Below, one piece after another: positions 25,700 to 33,669 of a stretch of DNA of 64,000 nt (within the stretch, counting starts at the first letter, position 1; every line of letters starts with the position of its first letter). Where the stretch lies: positions 930,001 to 994,000 of the forward strand of contig NZ_CP113916.1 of assembly GCF_029395455.1 (NCBI RefSeq). The letters are read 5' to 3'. The notes under the pieces were generated by a model. The model did no database searches. It saw only the letters and a program-made list of their open reading frames with translations, and was not told the DNA's origin. Both the position numbers and the translations under genes were made by a program. This DNA is from Lactobacillus sp. ESL0785 (GTDB taxonomy: Bacteria; Bacillota; Bacilli; Lactobacillales; Lactobacillaceae).

Positions 25700-25981
25700 A
25701 TGGCCTCAATTAATAAGTCTGAACTTACTAAGCAAGTTGCAGCTAAAAGTGAACTTAAGCAAAAGGATGCTGAAAAAGTAATCGATACTTTGATCGATAC
25801 AATTAAGGAAAACTTAGCTAATGGCGACAAGGTTCAAATCATTGGCTTTGGTTCATTTGAAGTTCGTCAACGTGCAGAAAGAAAAGGTAGAAACCCACAA
25901 ACTGGTAAAACCTTAATTATTCCTGCAACTCAAGTACCTGCTTTTAAGCCAGGTAAGGCTTTAAAAGACGCTGTTAAATAA
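25700..25981 (+). CDS. hup: DNA-binding protein HU
   Basis: This 93-residue histone-like protein matches bacterial HU along its whole length. It has N-terminal MASINKSELTKQVAAKSELK, the central IGFGSFEVRQRAERKGRNPQ arm and the C-terminal VPAFKPGKALKDAVK. It bends and compacts DNA as a homodimer; lactobacilli usually have one HU gene. It has a strong SD (AGAAGGA) and a terminator just behind. The GT8 gene upstream ends 177 bp earlier and is probably separate. Confidence 0.97.
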   Translation: MASINKSELTKQVAAKSELKQKDAEKVIDTLIDTIKENLANGDKVQIIGFGSFEVRQRAERKGRNPQTGKTLIIPATQVPAFKPGKALKDAVK

Positions 25982-25999
25982 TTTTTAACTCATATAATA

Positions 26000-26038
26000 A
26001 AAAAGGCACTAGGATATTATTCCTAATGCTTTTTTTAT
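26000..26038. terminator. Terminator between hup and metI (both directions)
   Basis: AAAAAAGGCACTAGGA pairs with TCCTAATGCTTTTTT around a 6-nt loop. The A- and T-runs on the two sides allow it to serve convergent hup and metI. Confidence 0.8.
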
Positions 26039-26048
26039 TATGACTAAT

Positions 26049-26750
26049 TTACCTACTCTGATGGTTCAACCTTTTCGCAAAAAAGTCACCCACAATTTGA
26101 ACAATGAAAATTAAAATAATAACTAATACTGTTGCAACGAGCGTCACATCATTGTTAAATCGGTTGTAGCCATAAGAAATCGCGGTATTACCTAAACCAC
26201 CAGCACCAATCGCACCAGCCATTGCAGTTAAGCCAATCAAACTAATAATGGTTACAGTTGAAACCCGCACTAATTCTGAACGCGACTCATTTAAGTAAAC
26301 ACTAAAAATTAAATCCCAAATAGTCGCACCTAGACTCTGAGCTGCTTCAATCTTACCTTGATCAACACTCTCTAAGGCAACTTGTACTTGCCGCGCATAA
26401 AACGGGAAAACACCTAAGGTTAACGGAACTAATGCCGCCTTCATCCCAATTTGAGTACCAACAATTTTCTGCGTTACTGGTGCAATAAAGGCTAACAAAA
26501 TAATAAATGGAATTGCCCGAAAGATAGAAACAACTTTATCACACACATTAAACCAAAATTTGTTTGGTCTAATACCGTCTTCCTTGGTTAGTACCAAAAT
26601 AACGCCAAAGATAATTCCCAGAATGCCACCAAAAATTGCTGACCAAAAAGTCATAAATAAAGTTTGCATAATACTGGTGCCCCAGCCAGCATCTCCGTTC
26701 CAACCAAGTTGAATAACATTAGGAAAGACCTTACTAAACCAACTACTCAT
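26049..26750 (-). CDS. metI: Methionine ABC transporter permease MetI
   Basis: This 233-residue permease has about five membrane segments and the ABC coupling motif around [20 protein letters not shown] (EAA loop). I start at the ATG at 26748-26750 ([11 protein letters not shown]), with AAGGGG 8 bp before. It overlaps the metN end by 8 bp. It forms the channel of the MetNI complex importing methionine delivered by MetQ. Confidence 0.94.
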   Translation of the reverse strand: MSSWFSKVFPNVIQLGWNGDAGWGTSIMQTLFMTFWSAIFGGILGIIFGVILVLTKEDGIRPNKFWFNVCDKVVSIFRAIPFIILLAFIAPVTQKIVGTQIGMKAALVPLTLGVFPFYARQVQVALESVDQGKIEAAQSLGATIWDLIFSVYLNESRSELVRVSTVTIISLIGLTAMAGAIGAGGLGNTAISYGYNRFNNDVTLVATVLVIILIFIVQIVGDFFAKRLNHQSR

Positions 26751-27804
26751 ATATATTCCCCTTTTCATCTAGTCTTGTGAGTGATACTTTTTGCTGTTGG
26801 AGAAAGTCAACTGTCTGTGCTTGTTTTTCCTGATCACCTTTAACTAAAACCAGCAACGTACCAATTGGTTCCTCATCAAGCAGCTCCACATTACCATACA
26901 GCATACTGACTTCAACCCCAATTTCACGATAAAGATCAATAATAATCGATTTAGTCACATTAGCAACGCTATAAACCAACTGATAAATCGCCTCATGGTC
27001 ACTTAAGCGATCCAAGTGCAGCATTTCTAGTGTATTAATTACTTCTAATGAACCACCGACAAAACTCTTAGTCAATTGATTTTGCGGATGTAGTACAATA
27101 TCCCGCAAATTTCCTTTTTCAATAATTTTGCCTTGTTCCATGACGGCAACCTTATCACAAATCTTCTTAACTGCATCCATTTCATGCGTAATTAAAACAA
27201 TTGTTAAGTTAAGCTCTGACTTTAACTTCTTTAATAAAGTTAAAATTTGTTGTGTATTTTGCGGATCTAGTGCACTTGTTGCTTCATCTGATATCAAAAT
27301 ATCAGGTTCATTGGCTAGTGCGCGGGCAATGGCTACCCGCTGCTGCTGCCCACCAGATAATTGTGCCGGATAGAAGTTTGCTTTATCTTTTAAATCAACC
27401 AAACCAAGTAGATGTAATGCTTTTTGCTCAATCTCAACATCTTTTAGGCCTGAATGCTTAAGGGCAAAAGAAACATTTTCTAAAACGCTGATTTCATTTA
27501 AAAGATTAAAACTTTGAAAGATCATGCCGATTTTTCTACGCGCAAGTTGTAATTCTTTACCTGAAATCACTTGCTTGCCAGCCTTAACAAAGTCAATACC
27601 GTTAACTTGAATTTCCCCCGCTGTTGGCTTTTGTAAAAGGTTGATTGTCCGTACTAGCGTTGACTTACCTGCACCGGAAAAGCCAACAACACCATAGATG
27701 TCACCCTTTTCAACTTGTAAATTAACGTCGTGAACTGCATGCACCACCTTGCCCTTTTTATCAGGGAAATCTACATTAACGTGTTTTAGTTCAATAATAC
27801 TCAT
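26743..27804 (-). CDS. metN: Methionine ABC transporter ATPase MetN
   Basis: A 353-residue ABC ATPase with Walker [11 protein letters not shown], signature [15 protein letters not shown] and Walker [13 protein letters not shown]. The C-terminal about 90 residues ([20 protein letters not shown]...) form the NIL regulatory domain that senses internal methionine and inhibits transport. This domain separates MetN from other ABC ATPases. It lies 19 bp after metQ in the T-box-controlled metQNI unit. Confidence 0.95.
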   Translation of the reverse strand: MSIIELKHVNVDFPDKKGKVVHAVHDVNLQVEKGDIYGVVGFSGAGKSTLVRTINLLQKPTAGEIQVNGIDFVKAGKQVISGKELQLARRKIGMIFQSFNLLNEISVLENVSFALKHSGLKDVEIEQKALHLLGLVDLKDKANFYPAQLSGGQQQRVAIARALANEPDILISDEATSALDPQNTQQILTLLKKLKSELNLTIVLITHEMDAVKKICDKVAVMEQGKIIEKGNLRDIVLHPQNQLTKSFVGGSLEVINTLEMLHLDRLSDHEAIYQLVYSVANVTKSIIIDLYREIGVEVSMLYGNVELLDEEPIGTLLVLVKGDQEKQAQTVDFLQQQKVSLTRLDEKGNIYE

Positions 27805-27823
27805 CGACTAGTTCTCCTCGTAG

Positions 27824-28678
27824 TTAAAATTTAATATCCCAAGCTGGAAGTTCAGTGTCGTCATAATACTTCTTGACCAGCTTTTTAGTTTCTGTAGTTT
27901 GATAGGCTTTAACAACATTTTGGTAATCTTTATTATTAACGTCTGCCTTGCGTGCACAAATAATATTAACCCATTGTAGTGAATCTTTATTAAGTGGTTC
28001 AACAAAGATTGTTTGCTTCTTACCCAAACCAGCAGGAACAGCAAAAGTATTGTTTACAACTGCGGCGTCAGCTGAACCAACAACTCTACCACATTGGTCA
28101 GCACTAACTTCCTTGATTTTAATATTGTGTGGATTTTTAATGATATCAGAAACCGTCAATAACGCTTTATTCTTCCGTAAGCTGATTAAACCCGCATTCT
28201 TGAGTACAATCAAGGCTCGGGATTCGTTTGATGTATCGTTAGGTACTGCAATCGTTGCCCCATCAGGTAGCTGATTTAATTTATGATACTTTTTAGAATA
28301 CAATCTAATTGGTGAAACAAAAGTCCGCCCAATAGCTACAACATGACCATTATTGGCCTTGTTCCAATTTCTTAAGAAAGCATAATGTTGAAAAGAATTC
28401 AGATTAATATCGCCATTTTGTAAAGCCTTATTTGGTTGATTATAATCCGTAAAATTCTTAATTTTAATTGTAATACCATATTTTTGCTTCGCTAAAGCTG
28501 CCGTATGATTCCAAATTGCTTGGTCGCCTTTAGACAAATTAACAACGCCAACTGTTACGACATGATTTTGCGTTTTGGACTGATTGAGACCTGGCCCTAA
28601 GCCAAACCAAGCTGCAACAACTACTATAACAGCAACAATTACCCCAATTATAATATTTCTTTGTTTTTTCTGACGCAT
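27824..28678 (-). CDS. metQ: Methionine-binding protein MetQ (NlpA family)
   Basis: A 284-residue substrate-binding protein. The family core is present from HVVTVGVVNLSKGDQAIWNH to YYDDTELPAWDIKF, including FQHYAFLRNW and VPNDTSNESRALIVLKNAGL. I start at the ATG at 28676-28678, with GGAGG 9 bp before. The N-terminus MRQKKQRNIIIGVIVAVIVV is a basic stretch plus one hydrophobic helix but contains no lipobox cysteine. Unlike most Gram-positive MetQ it is therefore not an obvious lipoprotein and may be membrane-anchored by an uncleaved helix. It heads the operon. Confidence 0.92.
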   Translation of the reverse strand: MRQKKQRNIIIGVIVAVIVVVAAWFGLGPGLNQSKTQNHVVTVGVVNLSKGDQAIWNHTAALAKQKYGITIKIKNFTDYNQPNKALQNGDINLNSFQHYAFLRNWNKANNGHVVAIGRTFVSPIRLYSKKYHKLNQLPDGATIAVPNDTSNESRALIVLKNAGLISLRKNKALLTVSDIIKNPHNIKIKEVSADQCGRVVGSADAAVVNNTFAVPAGLGKKQTIFVEPLNKDSLQWVNIICARKADVNNKDYQNVVKAYQTTETKKLVKKYYDDTELPAWDIKF

Positions 28679-28702
28679 AATTAAATACCTCCAAAACTGC
28701 AA

Positions 28703-28974
28703 TAAAAAAGCATCCGTCCCAATTAAGGACGAATGCTCGTGTTACCACCTTTAAATTTATTTATCACTCACATGATAAATCTCATTAGCTATCAAACAAT
28801 AGCTTGCAATCATATCGGATGCAACTCCGCCATTAGCTAAATATCACTAACAGACATCATTTCAAGCCCATATTCACTACCTTCCACTTGTTGACTCTCA
28901 CCACAACGCCAACTCTCTTTATCAGTAAAAACAATAGCTACTCTGCTTTTCAAGATGTATTAATTATTTAATTG
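28703..28974 (-). ncRNA. T-box riboswitch of metQNI, methionine-type
   Basis: The minus strand carries the T-box variant AGGTGGTAACACGAGC (28736-28751) and a terminator hairpin (28710-28719 with 28727-28736) ending in a T-run at 28703-28709. The leader includes GAGAGT and candidate ATG specifiers in GTGAATATGGGC and GAAATGATG. Together with the operon it controls, this supports sensing of uncharged tRNA-Met. Which ATG is the specifier was not resolved. Confidence 0.82.
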
Positions 28975-28980
28975 TTTATT

Positions 28981-29009
28981 AATTTAACATTAGAACTTAA
29001 CCCTGTCAA
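28981..29009 (-). promoter_or_regulatory. Promoter of the metQNI T-box
   Basis: -35 TTGACA (29004-29009) and -10 TAAATT (28981-28986) with a 17-bp spacer on the minus strand. Confidence 0.7.
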
Positions 29010-29022
29010 CCTAAAATTAAAA

Positions 29023-29214
29023 TTAATTATTCTGGGATTTTTTAAATTCTTTAATTTTTGCCATATGATAACGACCTACTCCATAAGTTACAATCGCCAT
29101 GCCAATTACCTGCCACCAAAAATTATGATTAAAAGTTTCTGCTTGAACAATACTACCAATTAAAATAACAACACAAATTAAAAAATCCAAACCTGACCAG
29201 ATTATTTTTTTCAT
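29023..29214 (-). CDS. Small membrane protein coupled to dihydrofolate reductase
   Basis: A 63-residue protein with two hydrophobic segments (FLICVVILIGSIV, about 11-23, and WWQVIGMAIVTYGVG, about 33-47) and a basic tail. Its ATG overlaps the dihydrofolate reductase stop (ATGA arrangement), so it is probably translationally coupled and real. No family is recognised. A role in folate metabolism is only suggested by position. Confidence 0.7.
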   Translation of the reverse strand: MKKIIWSGLDFLICVVILIGSIVQAETFNHNFWWQVIGMAIVTYGVGRYHMAKIKEFKKSQNN

Positions 29215-29726
29215 TTTGTCTCTTCCTTTCGTATATAAGTTAAAAATTCATACGGATATTTATCCTGTAAATTGGGATTGTGATACTCTTTTTTAACCAA
29301 TTTAAATTTAGAATAATCAATTGGTGTCATAATCGTATCACCTTTAAAAGTTGCTGCAATCACTGTTTTTTCAAGGCGATCAACTTGATGCACTAACGGT
29401 TTAAAAACAGCATTACCACCAATTACATCAATTTGCTGCTCTTGGTGGTTTGCTAGCCATAGTTCAAGCTGCTTAAGTGAAGATAAAATAACAACTTGCT
29501 GATTTTTACTATATTTCTGTGCCAACTCATGATTTTTACTTAAAACAATATGCTTTCTGTGGGGTAAAATTTTCGGCAAGCTAGTAAAAGTCTTTCGCCC
29601 CATAACAATCGTATGCCCGCTTGTTAATTTCCTAAAATGTTGCAAATCTCCAGGCAATTTCCACGGCAAATGCCCATTTAGACCAATTTGCTTTTTTTGA
29701 TCTTCAACCCACACAAAAGTAATCAT
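29211..29726 (-). CDS. folA: Dihydrofolate reductase
   Basis: This 171-residue enzyme reduces dihydrofolate with NADPH. It has GLNGHLPWKLPGDLQHFRKL (proton-donating Asp in LPGDL and the Met20-type loop), VMGRKTF for NADPH binding, VLSKN, and IDVIGGNAVF. The length is normal. A start ATG follows GAGAGG. Thymidylate synthase, its frequent partner, is not in this window. The downstream small membrane protein overlaps by 4 bp. Confidence 0.95.
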   Translation of the reverse strand: MITFVWVEDQKKQIGLNGHLPWKLPGDLQHFRKLTSGHTIVMGRKTFTSLPKILPHRKHIVLSKNHELAQKYSKNQQVVILSSLKQLELWLANHQEQQIDVIGGNAVFKPLVHQVDRLEKTVIAATFKGDTIMTPIDYSKFKLVKKEYHNPNLQDKYPYEFLTYIRKEETK

Positions 29727-29918
29727 TCTGCCACCTCTCCTCTTATTATACGGCTAACTAGCTTCTAATTGTTCTTTAATGCTTTAACCCAACCAATTTT
29801 AAAATAAGTTATTAAGTACCATTATCCAGCTAAAGTATTTCAACCACAAAATCACATCTCTGCCGATCAATATGCTATAGTAAAATAGATGATTTTTAAA
29901 CTGAGGAGTAAACAATTA

Positions 29919-30230
29919 ATGACTAAACGTGAAGATAAAATAACAGAAAAGAAATTTAACCAGTTAAAAGGTACCGAAGCTGATCTTGTTCGTGATTTAC
30001 AAAAAGTCGTTCAAGAACCTACTAAAGAAGCCGAACTGAGTGATGATATCTTCAACAATCACCAAGCTTGGTTAAAAGTGATCATGCCCAATTATTCGCC
30101 AGAAATTCACCTCGGAATTATTAAGGGCTATGAAACTGATAGCCGATATGAATCTTACTATGATGACAAAGCTGGTAAGGGCGCAACTAAAATTTTAATT
30201 AGAATTGTTAAACAGCATTTGGCAAAATAA
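29919..30230 (+). CDS. Minimal TipAS-domain protein
   Basis: A 103-residue protein whose C-terminal half (NHQAWLKVIMPNYSPEIHLG ... YETDSRYESYYDDKAGKGAT) matches the end of the TipAS drug-binding domain of MerR-type regulators such as TipAL. The MerR helix-turn-helix is absent, and the N-terminal 30 residues are charged and unlike any domain I know. It begins at the ATG at 29919 after GAGGAG. It could be a stand-alone ligand-binding protein, as the TipAS translation product is, or a fragment of a larger regulator. Confidence 0.7.
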   Translation: MTKREDKITEKKFNQLKGTEADLVRDLQKVVQEPTKEAELSDDIFNNHQAWLKVIMPNYSPEIHLGIIKGYETDSRYESYYDDKAGKGATKILIRIVKQHLAK

Positions 30231-30248
30231 ATATTAGTGATTGAACAT

Positions 30249-30290
30249 TGATCCTGTTAATGAATTTATTCATTGATGGGATTTTTTGCT
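30249..30290 (+). terminator. Terminator after the TipAS-domain gene
   Basis: ATCCTGTTAATGAA and TTCATTGATGGGAT form a hairpin with wobble pairs, followed by a T-run. Confidence 0.75.
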
Positions 30291-30299
30291 AAAAAAGTT

Positions 30300-30622
30300 G
30301 ATTTTAAAGATCTAAATGATGTGAACAAGGTAAAATTGATATTTATGCTAGCAATGAACGTTTGAAATATTCAAATATGTCAATTACAGGAACCCATACA
30401 TCAACCGACGTTCCAACAGAAATACGCAGATAAAAAGCTATTGGATGAAGATCTCATTTTATAAGAAGAATACGATTAACTAGAAGAAGCAAAATTAATT
30501 TTAACCATTTCGATTAAGAACTCAGCTACCAAACATTGTTTTTAATCGATTATCAATACTGCATGGGGATACTTACCCTTTTGCATACAATTATTTTAGC
30601 ATAAATCAATAGGTTTAAAATT
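30300..30622 (+). other. Decayed sequence, probable mobile-element remnant
   Basis: No intact gene. At about 30409-30540 one plus-strand frame reads TFQQKYADKKLLDEDLIL, a stop, EEYD, a stop, LEEAKLILTISIKN. This looks like a once-coding stretch broken by stops. Its family is not recognised. Position next to a broken integrase suggests the remains of a prophage or integrative element. Confidence 0.4.
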
Positions 30623-31754
30623 ATGCCGGTAGGACAAATAAACAAATTGAATATACTTTAAAATCTGGTAAGAAAAAATGGAAATTCCAAGCATACATTG
30701 GCCTAGATGAAGATGGTAAACAAATATGTGTTACCAGACAAGGCTTCAACACATATAATGAAGCCTTTTCGGAGCTGAGATTTTTTAAAGGCAAAAGGAA
30801 AAAAAATCATATCAACGTCCCAACCAGATAAAGACCGATGAAATGTATCAAATATGGTTTGAAAGCTATAAAAATCAAGTCAAAGAATCAACTGCAAATA
30901 AAAATAACATAATGTATCGAATACACATTAAACCTGTTTTTGGTAATAAATATATGGATAAAATTCAAGTTAAGTCCATTCAACGTTTTGCTGACAAAAA
31001 AGCAAAAGAAATCGTTAAATATAAAGACGTTGTTCGTCAATTGGGAACACTGTTTGAATATGCTATCCGATTTGGTTATGTTAAAGATAATCCTGTTAAG
31101 CGAATAATCATGCCTAAAAAAACTTCAAGGCCAAGACGAGACATAGAACACAATGTATATTCACGGGTTGAATTAGAAAATTTTTTAAAGGCTGCTAAGG
31201 ACTGTGGTATTAGACCTTACACTTACTTTTACTTACTGTCTTCAACTGGATTACGCAAATCTGAAGCTTTAGCTTTAACCTGGAAAGATATTGATCTAAA
31301 ACAAAATAAAATAGATATAAACAAGACCCTAGCTTACGGATATGATAATAAGCTGTTAATTCAAGATCCAAAAAGCAAAATGTCAGCTAGAACTTTACCT
31401 ATAACACCTAATCTAAAAAATGTGCTAATTGATTATCATAAACATGAACTGGAGCAACCACTTATTTGTGATAAATTATTTCATACGTTACAAGGTACAT
31501 ACTTACGGCTTAGCAAACCAGATCAATGGTTGCAATCCGTTTATAAAAGTAATCCAAACTTAAGACGTATAACTATTCACGGCTTTCGTCATACATTCGC
31601 TACTCTTTTAATAAGTGAAACCAGCGTTAAACCTAAAACTGTTCAAATGCTAATGGGACATGAAACTATTGGAATGACAATGAACATTTATACTCACGTA
31701 ACTAACATGAATAAAAAAGATGCTATCCAATCTCTGGACTCTCTAAATATTTAA
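30623..31754 (+). pseudogene. int: Frameshifted tyrosine recombinase (phage-type integrase)
   Basis: The catalytic part is intact from 30843 (about 303 residues). It has a core-binding SAM-like domain, then SSTGLRKSEALAL (catalytic Arg), HGFRHTFATLL (HxxR) and LMGHETIGMTMNIYTH (His and nucleophile Tyr). Upstream, the N-terminal arm-binding (AP2-like) domain is still readable in another frame: QIEYTLKSGKKKWKFQAYIG and ICVTRQGFNTYNEAFSELRF. The frames are separated by a shift near an A8 run at about 30799-30806, and another shift follows the probable start ATG at 30623. As it stands the full-length integrase cannot be made without slippage. It ends 75 bp before tRNA-Ser, the likely integration site. 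Confidence 0.8.
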
Positions 31755-31775
31755 TCATGTGGAAATCATGTGGAA
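31754..31775 (+). repeat. Tandem 11-bp repeat behind the integrase
   Basis: ATCATGTGGAA occurs twice head to tail, overlapping the integrase stop region. Repeats of this kind behind lactobacillus phage integrases can be arm-type binding sites of the recombinase. This role is inferred. Confidence 0.6.
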
Positions 31776-31829
31776 TTAGAAATTGTTGTACTTCAGTCCT
31801 TATACAGCAAGGATTGAAGTTTCATTTAA

Positions 31830-31918
31830 GGAGAGTACAGGATTTGAACCTGCGCGCCAAGGAAAAACTTGGTTCGCCGGATTTCGAGTCCGGTGCATTA
31901 CCACTCTGCCAACTCTCC
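31830..31918 (-). tRNA. tRNA-Ser (anticodon CGA)
   Basis: On the minus strand the 89-nt sequence folds as a class II tRNA. The acceptor is GGAGAGT with ACTCTCC, the D-arm includes GGCAGAGTGGTAATGC, and the anticodon arm is CCGGACTCGAAATCCGG with anticodon CGA. A long variable arm (CCAAG...CTTGG) and the T-arm CAGGTTCAAATCCTG follow. CCA is not encoded. The 3' end faces the integrase remnant, so it probably served as attachment site. Confidence 0.96.
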
Positions 31919-32092
31919 ACAACGAGAATTATTATACCGTATTAATTCAAATTTTCCAACTAAAAATTTTAAATAATTATGTGCTGTATGTTATAGGTCA
32001 ATATGATTTTAATTTAAATAAAACACATGATATGATAGAAGACGTAGATAAATAACACAAGATATTGCAGTTTAAAGATGGGAGAATGATCA

Positions 32093-32806
32093 ATGAAAAT
32101 ACAGCCAAATACTGATGTTTTCAAACCTAAATGGTATATTAATCAAATGCGGGGCTGGAGCTTCAAAACTTATATGCTTTTGATGTTTGGGATTGGTGTA
32201 ATTGTCGGAACAACAATTGCAGCAGCAATAACGCCGCTAGCTTTGATTACAATGCTGGCAGCGATTATGGGTTTCACTTGTACGTTAGCAATCACTAATG
32301 CCAAGCCTTTAAATGGAGTTTTGGGATTGTTATCAGCCTTAATTTATATTGTAGTTGCAATTATCGCACGTAATTATGCTGATGTTGTTTTGCAAACATC
32401 ATATATATTTCTGCTAGATTTGCCAGTTTTATTATTGCCAGCTTGGGCCAAAGATGCTGAAAAGCATATTCATGGTCTGACAGCTGTTAAATGGCTCTGG
32501 ACACTGCTTTTTTTCGTAGTTGTTACAGGTATGCTTTACTTTATGGACACAAGAATGTTTATTAGTCCACGGCCTTGGATCGATGCAATAACTGGCTCAA
32601 TTGGTGTTACAGGCTCGCTTCTCTGTACATTACGTTTTCGTGAACAATATTATTTCTGGACTATTCAAGGGATCATGTCAATTATTTTGTGGGGAGTTAC
32701 TGCCTTTCAAGGTGATGCTAGCCTGACCCTATTCTTTACATATATCTTGTACTTGAGTAACGACTTATTGGCTTTTACTGATAAGCATACGCACTGGTTT
32801 CACTAA
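32093..32806 (+). CDS. pnuC: PnuC-family nicotinamide riboside/mononucleotide transporter
   Basis: A 237-residue membrane protein with about seven hydrophobic segments and PnuC features: NAKPLNGVLGLLSALIYI, REQYYFWTIQGIMSIILWGV and LTLFFTYILYLSNDL. PnuC proteins let NAD precursors, mainly nicotinamide riboside, enter by facilitated diffusion. A GGGAGAA ribosome site precedes the start. No NAD kinase or NadR gene is next to it, but a nicotinamidase lies at 18 kb. It is monocistronic with a terminator behind. Confidence 0.9.
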   Translation: MKIQPNTDVFKPKWYINQMRGWSFKTYMLLMFGIGVIVGTTIAAAITPLALITMLAAIMGFTCTLAITNAKPLNGVLGLLSALIYIVVAIIARNYADVVLQTSYIFLLDLPVLLLPAWAKDAEKHIHGLTAVKWLWTLLFFVVVTGMLYFMDTRMFISPRPWIDAITGSIGVTGSLLCTLRFREQYYFWTIQGIMSIILWGVTAFQGDASLTLFFTYILYLSNDLLAFTDKHTHWFH

Positions 32807-32820
32807 TTATTTAATCATCT

Positions 32821-32851
32821 AAAAAAGCGCTCTTTTTAAGGGCGCTTTTTT
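32821..32851 (+). terminator. Terminator after pnuC
   Basis: AAAAAAGCGC and GCGCTTTTTT form a hairpin that ends in a T-run. Confidence 0.85.
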
Positions 32852-33030
32852 AGATACAATAATAAATTTAATTTTATTAAAACTAACTTGTTGACAATTT
32901 TTATTACAAGAAAGTTACAGAATCTCAACATTTCTTAAATTTTATTCAAGACCAGCTAATAACGGTATATCCCCTACTCCTGAAGCTGTTAAAATAACAT
33001 TAAGTAATCTTTCTAGGTAGTGATTTAATC

Positions 33031-33612
33031 TTGCAAATAAACATTTGGCTTGCGGCTTTATCCGCTTTTATTCTGCTAATTCTCATCATTAATGTACGTA
33101 ATTCCAGTCGCTTTAATTCATTTGATCATTGGCTACACCACAAGTTAGTCAGAAATCATGATAGCTTTAGCTGGCAAATAATTGCGTTTATTAACGATCC
33201 TAAACTAATGGTCGTTTGGGACGTTTTCTTGGCTAGCTTTCTAATTAATGAAGAAAAAAATATTACTGCCCTGTGGGTCATTGTAACTCTGGGGTTTACC
33301 GATTTAGTTGGCATCTTTTTAAAAAAATGGATGCATCGTAAACGCCCAAGTGAACATTCTGACTTAGAAGACGGTTATAGTTTCCCTAGTGGCCATGTAC
33401 TTGGAACAACGTGTATGGTATTAATCATCTGGAAACTATTTGGTGCTAAATTGGGAACGGGACTCATTATTACTTTAAGTGCTATTTGGCTAATGGTTGT
33501 CATTTCGCGTCTCAGTTTAAAAGCTCATTATCCTTCTGATATTATTGGCGCAACTAGTTTGGCTATTTTTTGCTTCAGCCTTTCCCAGCAAATCTTTTTA
33601 GCAATTTTTTAA
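33031..33612 (+). CDS. PAP2-family phosphatase (lipid or undecaprenyl phosphatase)
   Basis: A 193-residue membrane phosphatase with the three PAP2 motifs: KKWMHRKRP (motif 1), FPSGHVLGTT (motif 2, catalytic His) and SRLSLKAHYPSDIIG (motif 3). Five to six hydrophobic segments are seen. Likely substrates are undecaprenyl pyrophosphate or phosphatidylglycerol phosphate. The start appears to be TTG at 33031, since the nearby GTG runs into a stop. The ribosome site (AGGTAG) is somewhat distant, so the start is uncertain. Confidence 0.9.
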   Translation: MQINIWLAALSAFILLILIINVRNSSRFNSFDHWLHHKLVRNHDSFSWQIIAFINDPKLMVVWDVFLASFLINEEKNITALWVIVTLGFTDLVGIFLKKWMHRKRPSEHSDLEDGYSFPSGHVLGTTCMVLIIWKLFGAKLGTGLIITLSAIWLMVVISRLSLKAHYPSDIIGATSLAIFCFSLSQQIFLAIF

Positions 33613-33620
33613 ACTATATA

Positions 33621-33658
33621 AAAAATATCTCTCAGACGTAAATCTGAGAGATATTTTT
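33621..33658. terminator. Terminator between PAP2 and degV (both directions)
   Basis: A perfect 16-bp stem AAAAATATCTCTCAGA with its complement and a 6-nt loop, with T-runs readable from both convergent genes. Confidence 0.9.
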
Positions 33659-33669
33659 ACTTTCTGCTT

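Noticed and set aside
27808-28044. Second minus-strand frame within metQ
   Set aside because: It is a shadow of metQ in another frame, without its own ribosome site.
31757-32055. Plus-strand frames of 62 and 90 codons across the tRNA
   Set aside because: They run antisense through tRNA-Ser(CGA); protein coding is not credible.
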